Shown here: positions 1-10,194 of the stretch, piece after piece
Layout of the letters: each line of letters begins with the position of its first letter
Position numbering within the stretch: the first letter of the stretch is position 1
Assembly: GCA_946699065.1 (NCBI GenBank)
Contig: CAMPDV010000525.1
Span: forward strand, 183,609 to 247,608
Length of the DNA stretch: 64,000 nt
Source of the DNA: Loxodes magnus
Taxonomy: Eukaryota > Ciliophora > Karyorelictea > Loxodida > Loxodidae
Direction of reading: 5' to 3'
Made by a program: the position numbers and the translations under genes
The notes under the pieces: model-generated
Told to the model about the DNA's origin: nothing
Databases searched by the model: none
Seen by the model: only the letters and a program-made list of their open reading frames with translations

Positions 1-174
1 CAAAGTGTGTTTTTAATTTGTTATAAAATTTAATTACGTTCGTTATTATTTTTAAGTTGTACAATGTAATTTTCCGATAGGAAAAATGTAGAATACTGCA
101 TTTGAATGTGCAGCAGATTAAATTTGCATGAGTAAGAAGCCCAGAAATCGCAAAAAACGCGAAAGCCTTTTTTT
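1..174. other. Left-edge non-repetitive stretch, no gene found
   Basis: This is the only part of the window with fairly balanced base composition, and most of its clear C residues lie in 71-180. I find no open frame of useful length and no tRNA or rRNA signature on either strand. It contains two small inverted repeats, listed separately. It may be the end of a functional unit that lies left of the window, but nothing inside the window shows that. Confidence 0.6.
70..85. other. Small perfect hairpin
   Basis: TTTTCC (70-75) and GGAAAA (80-85) are perfect reverse complements around a GATA loop, giving a 6-bp stem with a 4-nt loop. No U-run follows that would make it a convincing intrinsic terminator. 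A stem this short in AT-rich DNA could be chance. Confidence 0.4.
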
Positions 175-186
175 GCTCAGCGTTTT
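154..186. other. Inverted repeat at the start of the dispersed repeat
   Basis: AAAACGC (154-160) pairs perfectly with GCGTTTT (180-186), a 7-bp stem with a 19-nt loop containing a run of seven T. The right arm lies inside dispersed-repeat copy 1. In copy 2 the matching position reads GCTTTTT and no left arm is present, so the pairing is not conserved there. It is a structural candidate only. Confidence 0.4.
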
Positions 187-680
187 ACACTATAGGGCTG
201 AGTTGGGACGGAACAAGCTGGGGGATTTCGGGATAAGTAGAGAGTCAGAAAGGAATAAATTTTTTCAGAAAAAGTTTTAAAGTATAAAAGGAATTTGAAA
301 AAAATGGGAATATAAATTTTTTTTTACCATTTTTTGATTTTGGTTTTGAAAATTTTAGTTTTGGTTTTGAAAATTTTAGTTTTGGTTTTGAAAATTTTAG
401 TTTTGGTTTTGAAAAATTTGATTTTGGTTTTGAAAATTGTTGAATTGGGATTTGAAAGTTTTGATATTGGATTTGAAAACTTTTGATTTTGTATTTCGGT
501 TTTGAAGATTTAAGTTTTGGTTTTGCAAGCTTTTGTTTTCTTTGATTTAAAAATTTTCGATTTTAGTGCGTGATAAAACTTTTAAGAGTTGGGTTTTTGT
601 ATTTTTTTTGACTTTTAGAGCTAAATGAAAGGCGAATAAGAGTATTTAAAGCATTAAATCGTGAAAAATTTAATTTTGTT
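168..680 (+). repeat. Dispersed repeat, copy 1 (longest)
   Basis: This unit starts with a T-run and GCTCAGC. It continues with TTTTACACT, then GGACGGAACAAGC, a G-rich core (GGGGG at 220-224, GGG at 230-232) and GTCAGAAAGGAA. After that come a T/G-rich minisatellite, GAGCTAAATGAAAGG and a closing TTTAATTTTGTTTTTTT. The same order of blocks returns in copy 2 about 510 bp downstream. The head (175-265) aligns with 686-776 almost without gaps at roughly three-quarters identity by eye. Copy 1 is longer than copy 2 because its minisatellite is expanded. The end is set where the next GCTCAGC begins. No function is recognised. Confidence 0.75.
336..565 (+). repeat. 21-bp T/G-rich minisatellite
   Basis: The unit GTTTTGGTTTTGAAAATTTT plus A (21 bp) is repeated. 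The cleanest copies are at 336-357 (22 bp), 358-378, 379-399 and 400-419. Decaying copies follow at 420-441, 442-462 and 463-484, then degenerate remnants to about 565. The + strand here is almost free of C: positions 361-420 contain none. Near 845-950 copy 2 of the surrounding repeat keeps only one or two degenerate equivalents, so this array expanded inside copy 1. Confidence 0.85.
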
Positions 681-1010
681 TTTTTGCTCAGCTTTTTACA
701 CTGCAAGACTTTTTTCGAACGGAACAAACTGGGGGAAATCGGGAAAGATAAAGGTCAGAAAGGAACAAATTTAAAAAAAGGAATTCAAAATAAAAAAGGG
801 CTTTTAGAAAAAACTGAATTAAATAAGCTGAAGGATAAAATTTTCGATTTTGGTTTCGAAATGTTTTGATTTTGGGTTGTGCTATTTTTTTTCTGAATTG
901 AGTTGTGATAATTTTTTTGATTTTTGGGTAAAGAAAAATTTTTTTGATTTTTAGAGCTAATAAAAGTAAAAAAAAGATCATGTTCAGCCTTACATTGTAA
1001 AAAATCAATT
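681..1010 (+). repeat. Dispersed repeat, copy 2
   Basis: It has the same block order as copy 1: GCTCAGC at 686, TTTTTACACTG, CGAACGGAACAAAC, GGGGG at 731-735, GGG at 741-743, GGTCAGAAAGGAA, a short GATTTTGG-type remnant near 845-890, and TTTTTAGAGCTAA near 950. It closes with CAATTTTGTTTTTTT just before copy 3. It is about 335 bp long against about 511 bp for copy 1, mostly because the minisatellite is unexpanded. The G-rich core spacing (5 G, 5 nt, 3 G) is the same in both copies. Confidence 0.7.
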
Positions 1011-1070
1011 TTGTTTTTTTCTAATCTTCTTATACTACAAGAATTTTTTCGGACGGAATAAACTTAAAAA
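1011..1070 (+). repeat. Dispersed repeat, copy 3 (truncated)
   Basis: TATACTACAAGAATTTTTTC followed by GGACGGAATAAACT (1051-1064) matches the head of copy 2 (TACACTGCAAGACTTTTTTC, then GAACGGAACAAACT), 334 bp downstream. The match stops exactly where the G-rich core would start, and AT-rich sequence follows. This is the most decayed copy and lies nearest the satellite. Confidence 0.65.
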
Positions 1071-1845
1071 TATTTTTAAAATAAAGCTTAAAACGATTTC
1101 TTATTCGTTTAATGAATAAAAAGATATCTAAAAGAAATTAAAACGTTTTCAAAATGAAAAAAGTGAAAATGCAATTTTGAAGTAAGAGTTTAGTTCAACA
1201 AGAAAATTTGGGAAAGAGCAAAGAAGAAAAGATTTGAGTTTTAAAAAATATGAAAAAATAGCAAAAAAGTAAAGGATTATATTAAAATAAAAAATAAATA
1301 AAGATACTAGATACTAATTTAAGTTATTAATAGCTTTAGAAAACGAAGAAAAAAAGAAACCAAAAACTTTTATAAAGTAAAAAAAAAATAGAACATTTAT
1401 TTAAAAAAAAAAATGTACAAAGTTCGCATGTAGAGAAACATAATAAAAAAAAACGAATCTCGCAGTTTTCTTTATTAATAAAGATCAAAATAAGGTAAGA
1501 ATAAAAAAAAGTCTATTGATAAAAAAAAGAAAAAATTTACCATAATTTATAAAAACTAGAGATCAATTTGCAAAAAAATATTTAAAAATAAAAAATCTTA
1601 AAACAAAAAAATTTTCATCTATAAACAAAAAATTATTCAAAAAATCGAAAAATAAATAAAATAAAAGTATGCTTAGAAAAATCAGAATCATAACTTATAA
1701 TAATCTTAAGAAACGAAAACAAAGAAATATAAAGAAAACTTTTTGAGAAGTTTAAAGTCAATAAAAAAAACAAGAAAAAAATAAGATTGATTTTTAAAGT
1801 AATAATGCAAATCTAAAACAAAAAAATGAAGACTTTCTAAATAAA
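1071..1845. other. A-rich intergenic stretch, no gene found
   Basis: The + strand is dominated by A runs with few C. No coding frame, RNA gene or promoter can be supported. There are weak signs of old internal repetition. AATCT(T)AAAACAAAAAAAT occurs near 1595 and again near 1811, and an A-rich block with GAAAACGAAG near 1337 resembles one with GAAACGAAAAC near 1709. A 10-bp palindrome, AAAACGTTTT, lies at 1140-1149. Purine-rich words resembling the satellite appear toward the right end. Confidence 0.6.
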
Positions 1846-1854
1846 GTGATAAGA

Positions 1855-2040
1855 GTAATTTCAGTTTTTAAGTTTGTAAGCTTTGAAAAGAGTAATAGAG
1901 TAAGTATTTTTAAAAGTAAAGTGAAGAAGAAAAATAAGAAAAGAAGAGTAATTTCAGCTTTTAAGTTTTTAAGCTTTGAAAAGAGTAATAGAGTAAGTAG
2001 TTTTAAAAGTAAAGTGAATAAAAAAAGTAAGAAAAGAAGA
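1855..2040 (+). repeat. Two long edge units (93 bp) of the satellite
   Basis: GTAATTTCAG starts at 1855, 1948 and 2041, so the first two units are each exactly 93 bp. They are clearly related to the 80-bp monomer: the same GTAATTTCAG start, an AGCTTTGAAAAGAGTAATAG region in place of CTTTGAGAAGTAATAAG, and the same AAGAAAAGAAGA end. They carry extra sequence (for example GTAAGTATTTTTAAAAGTAA) missing from the 80-bp form. The unit at 2041 already has the short internal form, so the switch in length is abrupt. Confidence 0.85.
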
Positions 2041-5000
2041 GTAATTTCAGTTTTTAAGGAGTATGCTTTGAGAAGTAATAAGAATTATGAAAAGTGAAGA
2101 AGTAAAGTAAGAAAAGAAGATAGAATTTCAGTTTAAAATAATATGCTTTGAGAAGTAATAAGAATTTAGTAAAGTGAAGAAGTAAAGTAAGAAAAGAAGA
2201 TAGAATTTCAGTTTAAAAGAATATGCTTTGAGAAGTAATAAGAATTATGAAAAATGAAGAAGTAAAGTAAGAAAAGAAGATAGAATTTCAGTTTAAAATA
2301 ATATGCTATGAGAAGTAATAAGAATTTAGAAAAGTGAAGAAGTAAAGTAAGAAAAGAAGATTGAATTTCAGTTTAAAAGAATATGCTTTGAGAAGTAATA
2401 AGAATTATGAAAAGTGAAGAAGTAAAGTAAGAAAAGAAGATAGAATTTCAGTTTAAAATAATATGCTATGAGAAGTAATAAGAATTTAGTAAAGTGAAGA
2501 AGTAAAGTAAGAAAAGAAGATAGAATTTCAGTTTAAAAGAATATGCTTTGAGAAGTAATAAGAATTATGAAAAATGAAGAAGTAAAGTAAGAAAAGAAGA
2601 TAGAATTCCAGTTTAAAAGAATATGCTATGAGAAGTAATAAGAATTTAGAAAAGTGAAGAAGTAAAGTAAGAAAAGAAGATAGAATTTCAGTTTAAAATA
2701 ATATGCTTTGAGAAGTAATAAGAATTATGAAAAGTAAAGAAGTAAAGTAAGAAAAGAAGATGGAATTTCAGTTTAAAATAATATGCTTTGAGAAGTAATA
2801 AGTGTTTAGAAAAGTGAAGAAGTAATGTAAGAAAAGAAGATAGAATTTCAGTTTTAAGGAGTATACATATAAAAGAAGTTAGTGTTTAGAAAAGTGAAGA
2901 AGTAAAGTAAGAAAAGAAGATAGAATTTCAGTTTAAAATAATATGCTTTGAGAAGTAATAAGAATTATGAAAAGTGAAGAAGTAAAGTAAGAAAAGAAGA
3001 TAGAATTCCAGTTTACAAGAATATGCTTTGAGAAGTAATAAGAATTATGAAAAGTGAAGAAGTAAAGTAAGAAAAGAAGATAGAATTCCAGTTTAAAATA
3101 ATATGCTATGAGAAGTAATAAGAATTATGAAAAGTGAAGAAGTAAAGTAAGAAAAGAAGATACAATTTCAGTTTTAATAAGTAAGCATATAAAAAAAGTT
3201 AGTGTTTTAAAAATTGAAGAAGTAAAGTAAGAAAAGAAGATAGAATTTCAGTTTTAAGGAGTATGCTTTGAGAAGTAATAAGAATTTATAAAAGTGAAGA
3301 AGTAAAGTAAGAAAAGAAGATAGGATTTCAGTTTTAAGGAGTATGCTTTGAGAAGTAATAAGAATTTAGAAAAGTGAAGAAGTAAATTAAGAAAAGAAGA
3401 TAGAATTTCAGTTTTAAGTATTAACTTTGAGAAGTAATAAGTATTTAGAAAAGTGAAGAAGTAAAGTAAGAAAAGAAGATAGAATTTCAGTTTAAAATAA
3501 TATGCTTTGAGAAGTAATAAGAATTTAGAAAAGTGAAGAAGTAAATTAAGAAAAGAAGATAGAATTTCAGTTTTAAGGAGTATACATATAAAAGAAGTTA
3601 GTGTTTAGAAAAGTGAAGAAGTAAAGTAAGAAAAGAAGATAGAATTTCAGTTTTAAGGAGTATACATATAAAAGAAGTTAGTGTTTAGAAAAGAAAAGAA
3701 GTAAAGTAAGAAAAGAAGATAGAATTTCAGTTTTAAGGAGTATGCTTTGAGAAGTAATAAGAATTTATAAAAGTGAAGAAGTAAAGTAAGAAAAGAAGAT
3801 AGAATTTCAGTTTAAAATAATATGCTTTGAGAAGTAATAAGAATTTAGAAAAGTGAAGAAGTAAATTAAGAAAAGAAGATAGAATTTCAGTTTTAAGGAG
3901 TATACATATAAAAGAAGTTAGTGTTTAGAAAAGAAAAGAAGTATAGTAAGAAAAGAAGATAGAATTTCAGTTTAAAAAAATATGCTTTGAGAAGTAATAA
4001 GAATTATGAAAAGTGAAGAAGTAAAGTAAGAAAAGAAGATAGAATTTCAGTTTTAAGGAGTATGCTTTGAGAAGTAATAAGAATTTAGAAAAGTGAAGAA
4101 GTAATGTAAGAAAAGAAGATACAATTTCAGTTTTAAGGAGTATACATATAAAAAAAGTTAGTGTTTTAAAAATTGAAGAAGTAAAGTTAGAAAAGAAGAT
4201 AGAATTTCAGTTTAAAAGAATATGCTATGAGAAGTAATAAGAATTATGAAAAGTGAAGAAATAAAGTAAGAAAAGAAGATAGAATTCCAGTTTAAAATAA
4301 TATGCTATGAGAAGTAATAAGAATTATGAAAAGTGAAGAAGTAAAGTAAGAAAAGAAGTAGAATTTCAGTTTTAATAAGTAAGCATATAAAAAAAGTTAG
4401 TGTTTTAAAAATTGAAGAAGTAAAGTAAGAAAAGAAGATAGAATTTCAGTTTTAAGGAGTATGCTTTGAGAAGTAATAAGAATTATGAAAAGTGAAGAAG
4501 TAAAGTAATAAAAGAAGATAGAATTTCAGTTTTAAGGAGTATACATATAAAAGAAGTTAGTGTTTAGAAAAGTGAAGAAGTAAAGTAAGAAAAGAAGATA
4601 CAATTTCAGTTTTAAGGAGTATGCTTTGAGAAGTAATAAGAATTTAGAAAAGTAAAGAAGTAAAGTAAGAAAAGAAGATACAATTTCAGTTTTAAGGAGT
4701 ATGCTTTGAGAAGTAATAAGTATTTAGAAAAGTGAAGAAGTAAAGTAGGAAAAGAAGATAGAATTTCAGTTTAAAATAATATGCTTTGAGAAGTAATAAG
4801 TATTTAGAAAAGTGAGGATGTAAAGTAAGAAAAGAAGATACAATTTCAGTTTAAAAAAATATGCTTTGAGAAGTAATAAGAATTTAGAAAAGTGAAGAAA
4901 TAAAGTAAGAAAAGAAGATTGAATTTCAGTTTTAATAAGTAAGCATATAAAAGAAGTTAGTGTTTAGAAAAGTGAAGAAGTAAAGTAAGAAAAGAAGATA

Positions 5001-5445
5001 GAATTTCAGTTTTAAGGAGTATGCTTTGAGAAGTAATAAGAATTATGAAAAGTAAAGAAGTAAAGTAAGAAAAGAAGATTGAATTTCAGTTTTAAGTATT
5101 AACTTTGAGAAGTAATAAGAATTATGAAAAGTGAAGAAGTAAAGTAAGAAAAGAAGATTGAATTTCAATTTTAAGGAGTATGCTTTGAGAAGTAATAAGA
5201 ATTATGAAAAGTGAAGAAGTAAAGTAAGAAAAGAAGATACAATTTCAGTTTTAAGGAGTATACATATAAAAGAAGTTAGTGTTTAGAAAAGAAAAGAAGT
5301 AAAGTAAGAAAAGAAGATAGAATTTCAGTTTAAAAAAATATGCTTTGAGAAGTAATAAGAATTTAGAAAAGTGAAGAAATAAAGTAAGAAAAGAAGTTAG
5401 AATTCCAGTTTAAAAGAATATGCTATGAGAAGTAATAAGAATTTA

Positions 5446-6506
5446 GAAAAGTGAAGAAGTAAAGTAAGAAAAGAAGATACAATTTCAGTTTTAATAAGTA
5501 AGCATATAAAAAAAGTTAGTGTTTTAAAAATTGAAGAAGTAAAGTAAGAAAAGAAGATAGAATTTCAGTTTACAAGAATATGCTTTGAGAAGTAATAAGA
5601 ATTATGAAAATTGAAGAAGTAAAGTAAGAAAAGAAGATAGAATTTCAGTTTAAAAAAATATGCTTTGAGAAGTAATAAGCATTTAGAAAAGTGAAGAAGT
5701 AAAGTAAGAAAAGAAGATAGAATTTCAGTTTTGAGGAGTATGCTTTGAGAAGTAATAAGAATTATGAAAAGTGAAGAAGTAAAGTAAAAAAGAAGATAGA
5801 ATTTCAGTTTTAATGAGTATGCTTTGAGAAGTAATAAGAATTTAGAAAAGTAAAGAAGTAAAGTAAGAAAAGAAGATTGAATTTCAGTTTAAAAGAATAT
5901 GCTATGAGAAGTAATAAGAATTTAGAAAAGTGAAGAAATAAAGTAAGAAAAGAAGATTGAATTTCAATTTTAAGGAGTATGCTTTGAGAAGTAATAAGAA
6001 TTTAGAAAAGTGAATAAGTAAAGTAAGAAAAGAAGATACAATTTCAGTTTTAAGGAGTATGCTTTGAGAAGTAATAAATAATTATAAAATTGAAGAAGTA
6101 AAGTAAGAAAAGAAGATAGAATTTCAGTTTTAAGGAGTATGCTTTGAGAAGTAATAAGAATTTAGAAAAGTGAAGAAATAAAGTAAGAAAAGAAGTTAGA
6201 ATTCCAGTTTAAAAGAATATGCTATGAGAAGTAATAAGAATTTAGAAAAGTGAAGAAGTAAAGTAAGAAAAGAAGATACAATTTCAGTTTTAATAAGTAA
6301 GCATATAAAAAAAGTTAGTGTTTTAAAAATTGAAGAAGTAAAGTAAGAAAAGAAGATAGAATTTCAGTTTTAAGGAGTATGCTTTGAGAAGTAATAAGAA
6401 TTTAGAAAAGTGAAGAAATAAAGTAAGAAAAGAAGTTAGAATTCCAGTTTAAAAGAATATGCTATGAGAAGTAATAAGAATTTAGAAAAGTGAAGAAGTA
6501 AAGTAA
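5446..6506 (+). repeat. Higher-order repeat in zone 1, copy 1 of a 1,118-bp duplication
   Basis: This segment matches 6564-7624 at a constant offset of 1,118 bp (14 monomers less 2 bp). Shared diagnostics include the E unit at about 5480/6598, the unit with a GTAAAAAAGAAG deletion, the ATTATAAAATTG unit at about 6070/7188 and the GAAGTTAGAATTCCAG unit. The match ends at 6506/7624, where copy 1 reads AAGTAAAAAAG and copy 2 reads AAGTAAGAAAAG. I compared landmark blocks through the whole length but not every base. Confidence 0.8.
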
Positions 6507-6563
6507 AAAAGAAGATAGAATTTCAGTTTTGAGGAGTATGCTTTGAGAAGTAATAAGTATTTT

Positions 6564-7624
6564 GAAAAGTGAAGAAGTAAAGTAAGAAAAGAAGATACAA
6601 TTTCAGTTTTAATAAGTAAGCATATAAAAAAAGTTAGTGTTTTAAAAATTGAAGAAGTAAAGTAAGAAAAGAAGATAGAATTTCAGTTTACAAGAATATG
6701 CTTTGAGAAGTAATAAGAATTATGAAAATTGAAGAAGTAAAGTAAGAAAAGAAGATAGAATTTCAGTTTAAAAAAATATGCTTTGAGAAGTAATAAGCAT
6801 TTAGAAAAGTGAAGAAGTAAAGTAAGAAAAGAAGATAGAATTTCAGTTTTGAGGAGTATGCTTTGAGAAGTAATAAGAATTATGAAAAGTGAAGAAGTAA
6901 AGTAAAAAAGAAGATAGAATTTCAGTTTTAATGAGTATGCTTTGAGAAGTAATAAGAATTTAGAAAAGTAAAGAAGTAAAGTAAGAAAAGAAGATTGAAT
7001 TTCAGTTTAAAAGAATATGCTATGAGAAGTAATAAGAATTTAGAAAAGTGAAGAAATAAAGTAAGAAAAGAAGATTGAATTTCAATTTTAAGGAGTATGC
7101 TTTGAGAAGTAATAAGAATTTAGAAAAGTGAATAAGTAAAGTAAGAAAAGAAGATACAATTTCAGTTTTAAGGAGTATGCTTTGAGAAGTAATAAATAAT
7201 TATAAAATTGAAGAAGTAAAGTAAGAAAAGAAGATAGAATTTCAGTTTTAAGGAGTATGCTTTGAGAAGTAATAAGAATTTAGAAAAGTGAAGAAATAAA
7301 GTAAGAAAAGAAGTTAGAATTCCAGTTTAAAAGAATATGCTATGAGAAGTAATAAGAATTTAGAAAAGTGAAGAAGTAAAGTAAGAAAAGAAGATACAAT
7401 TTCAGTTTTAATAAGTAAGCATATAAAAAAAGTTAGTGTTTTAAAAATTGAAGAAGTAAAGTAAGAAAAGAAGATAGAATTTCAGTTTTAAGGAGTATGC
7501 TTTGAGAAGTAATAAGAATTTAGAAAAGTGAAGAAATAAAGTAAGAAAAGAAGTTAGAATTCCAGTTTAAAAGAATATGCTATGAGAAGTAATAAGAATT
7601 TAGAAAAGTGAAGAAGTAAAGTAA
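6564..7624 (+). repeat. Higher-order repeat in zone 1, copy 2 of the 1,118-bp duplication
   Basis: This is the partner of 5446-6506. Only about 57 bp separate the copies, so it looks like a direct tandem duplication of a 14-monomer block. The ATTCCAG unit followed by an E unit recurs again at about 7553 and 7873, which suggests further partial rounds. Confidence 0.8.
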
Positions 7625-9644
7625 GAAAAGAAGATACAATTTCAGTTTTAATAAGTAAGCATATAAAAAAAGTTAGTGTTTTAAAAATTGAAGAAGTAAA
7701 GTAAGAAAAGAAGATAGAATTTCAGTTTACAAGAATATGCTTTGAGAAGTAATAAGAATTATGAAAAGTGAATAAGTAAAGTAAGAAAAGAAGATAGAAT
7801 TTCAGTTTAAAAAAATATGCTTTGAGAAGTAATAAGAATTTAGAAAAGTGAAGAAATAAAGTAAGAAAAGAAGTTAGAATTCCAGTTTAAAAGAATATGC
7901 TATGAGAAGTAATAAGAATTTAGAAAAGTGAAGAAGTAAAGTAAGAAAAGAAGATACAATTTCAGTTTTAATAAGTAAGCATATAAAAAAAGTTAGTGTT
8001 TTAAAAATTGAAGAAGTAAAGTAAGAAAAGAAGATAGAATTTCAGTTTACAAGAATATGCTTTGAGAAGTAATAAGAATTATGAAAAGTGAAGAAGTAAA
8101 GTAAGAAAAGAAGATAGAATTTCAGTTTAAAAAAATATGCTTTGAGAAGTAATAAGAATTATGAAAAGTGAAGAAGTAAAGTAAGAAAAGAAGATAGAAT
8201 TTCAGTTTTGAGGAGTATGCTTTGAGAAGTAATAAGAATTATGAAAAGTGAAGAAGTAAAGTAAAAAAGAAGATAGAATTTCAGTTTTAATGAGTATGCT
8301 TTGAGAAGTAATAAGAATTTAGAAAAGTAAAGAAGTAAAGTAAGAAAAGAAGATTGAATTTCAGTTTAAAAGAATATGCTATGAGAAGTAATAAGAATTT
8401 AGAAAAGTGAAGAAATAAAGTAAGAAAAGAAGATTGAATTTCAATTTTAAGGAGTATGCTTTGAGAAGTAATAAGAATTATGAAAAGTGAATAAGTAAAG
8501 TAAGAAAAGAAGATAGAATTTCAGTTTTAAGGAGTATGCTTTGAGAAGTAATAAGAATTATGAAAAGTGAAGAAGTAATGTAAGAAAAGAAGATAGAATT
8601 TCAGTTTTAAGGAGTATACATATAAAAGAAGTTAGTGTTTAGAAAAGTGAAGAAGTAAAGTAAGAAAAGAAGATACAATTTCAGTTTTAAGGAGTATGCT
8701 TTGAGAAGTAATAAGAATTATGAAAAGTGAAGAAGTAATGTAAGAAAAGAAGATAGAATTTCAGTTTTAAGGAGTATACATATAAAAGAAGTTAGTGTTT
8801 AGAAAAGAAAAGAAGTAAAGTAAGAAAAGAAGATAGAATTTCAGTTTAAAAGAATATGCTATGAGAAGTAATAAGAATTTATAAAAGTGAAGAAGTAAAG
8901 TAAGAAAAGAAGATAGAATTTCAGTTTTAAGGAGTATACATATAAAAGAAGTTAGTGTTTAGAAAAGTGAAGAAGTAAAGTAAGAAAAGAAGATACAATT
9001 TCAGTTTTAATAAGTAAGCATATAAAAGAAGTTAGTGTTTTAAAAATTGAAGAAGTAAAGTAAGAAAAGAAGATAGAATTTCAGTTTTAAGGAGTATGCT
9101 TTGAGAAGTAATAAGAATTTAGAAAAGTGAAGAAGTAATGTAAGAAAAGAAGATAGAATTTCAGTTTTAAGGAGTATACATATAAAAGAAGTTAGTGTTT
9201 AGAAAAGTGAAGAAGTAAAGTAAGAAAAGAAGATAGAATTTCAGTTTTGAGGAGTATGCTTTGAGAAGTAATAAGAATTTAGAAAAGTAAAGAAGTAAAG
9301 TAAGAAAAGAAGATACAATTTCAGTTTTAAGGAGTATGCTTTGAGAAGTAATAAATAATTATAAAATTGAAGAAGTAAAGTAAAAAAGAAGTTAGAATTT
9401 CAGTTTTAAGGAGTATGCTTTGAGAAGTAATAAATAATTATAAAATTGAAGAAGTAAAGTAAGAAAAGAAGATAGAATTTCAGTTTTAAGTATTAACTTT
9501 GAGAAGTAATAAGTATTTAGAAAAGTGAAGAAGTAAAGTAAGAAAAGAAGATACAATTTCAGTTTTAATAAGTAAGCATATAAAAGAAGTTAGTGTTTTA
9601 AAAATTGAAGAATTAAAGTAAGAAAAGAAGATAGAATTTCAGTT

Positions 9645-10194
9645 TTAAGGAGTATGCTTTGAGAAGTAATAAGAATTTAGAAAAGTGAAGAAGTAATGTA
9701 AGAAAAGAAGATAGAATTTCAGTTTTAAGGAGTATGCTTTGAGAAGTAATAAGTATTTATAAAAGTGAAGAAGTAAAGTAAGAAAAGAAGATAGAATTTC
9801 AGTTTTAAGTATTAACTTTGAGAAGTAATAAGTATTTAGAAAAGTGAAGAAGTAAAGTAAGAAAAGAAGATACAATTTCAGTTTTAATAAGTAAGCATAT
9901 AAAAAAAGTTAGTGTTTTAAAAATTGAAGAAGTAAAGTAAGAAAAGAAGATAGAATTTCAGTTTTAAGGAGTATGCTTTGAGAAGTAATAAGAATTTATA
10001 AAAGTGAAGAAGTAAAGTAAGAAAAGAAGATAGGATTTCAGTTTTAAGGAGTATGCTTTGAGAAGTAATAAGTATTTATAAAAGTGAAGAAGTAAAGTAA
10101 GAAAAGAAGATAGAATTTCAGTTTTAAGTATTAACTTTGAGAAGTAATAAGTATTTAGAAAAGTGAAGAAGTAAAGTAAGAAAAGAAGATACAA
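9645..10194 (+). repeat. Four-monomer (319-bp) higher-order repeat
   Basis: The monomer order A, A, B, E is shared at an offset of 319 bp (9645-9875 against 9964-10194), with a few single-base differences. Those include GTAATGTAAG against GTAAAGTAAG and GATAGAATTT against GATAGGATTT. It lies at the zone 1 / zone 2 transition and contains the first frequent B units. Confidence 0.75.

Noticed and set aside
154..186. Intrinsic terminator
   Set aside because: The stem is only 7 bp with a 19-nt loop. The T-run lies in the loop rather than after the stem, and no gene ends nearby.
684..1008. Opposed overlapping frames: 61 codons on + (684-869) and 106 codons on - (688-1008)
   Set aside because: Both begin at TTG, overlap each other on opposite strands and lie inside decayed dispersed-repeat copy 2. 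The equivalent region of copy 1 does not preserve either frame. No domain is recognised.
1..1845. GGGGTTGGTGTA (the kinetoplast conserved block) as proof of kinetoplast origin
   Set aside because: It is not present by eye in either orientation. The GGGGG-N5-GGG core at 220-232 and 731-743 is a different sequence.
1846..2097. Plus-strand frame of 83 codons from a GTG, Lys/Arg/Ser/Phe-rich, with two 31-residue repeats
   Set aside because: It exists because the two edge units are 93 bp, a multiple of three, and it stops once the 80-bp period begins. It has a GTG start, no convincing upstream signals, low-complexity composition and no recognisable domain. The unit length is kept as a finding, not as a gene.
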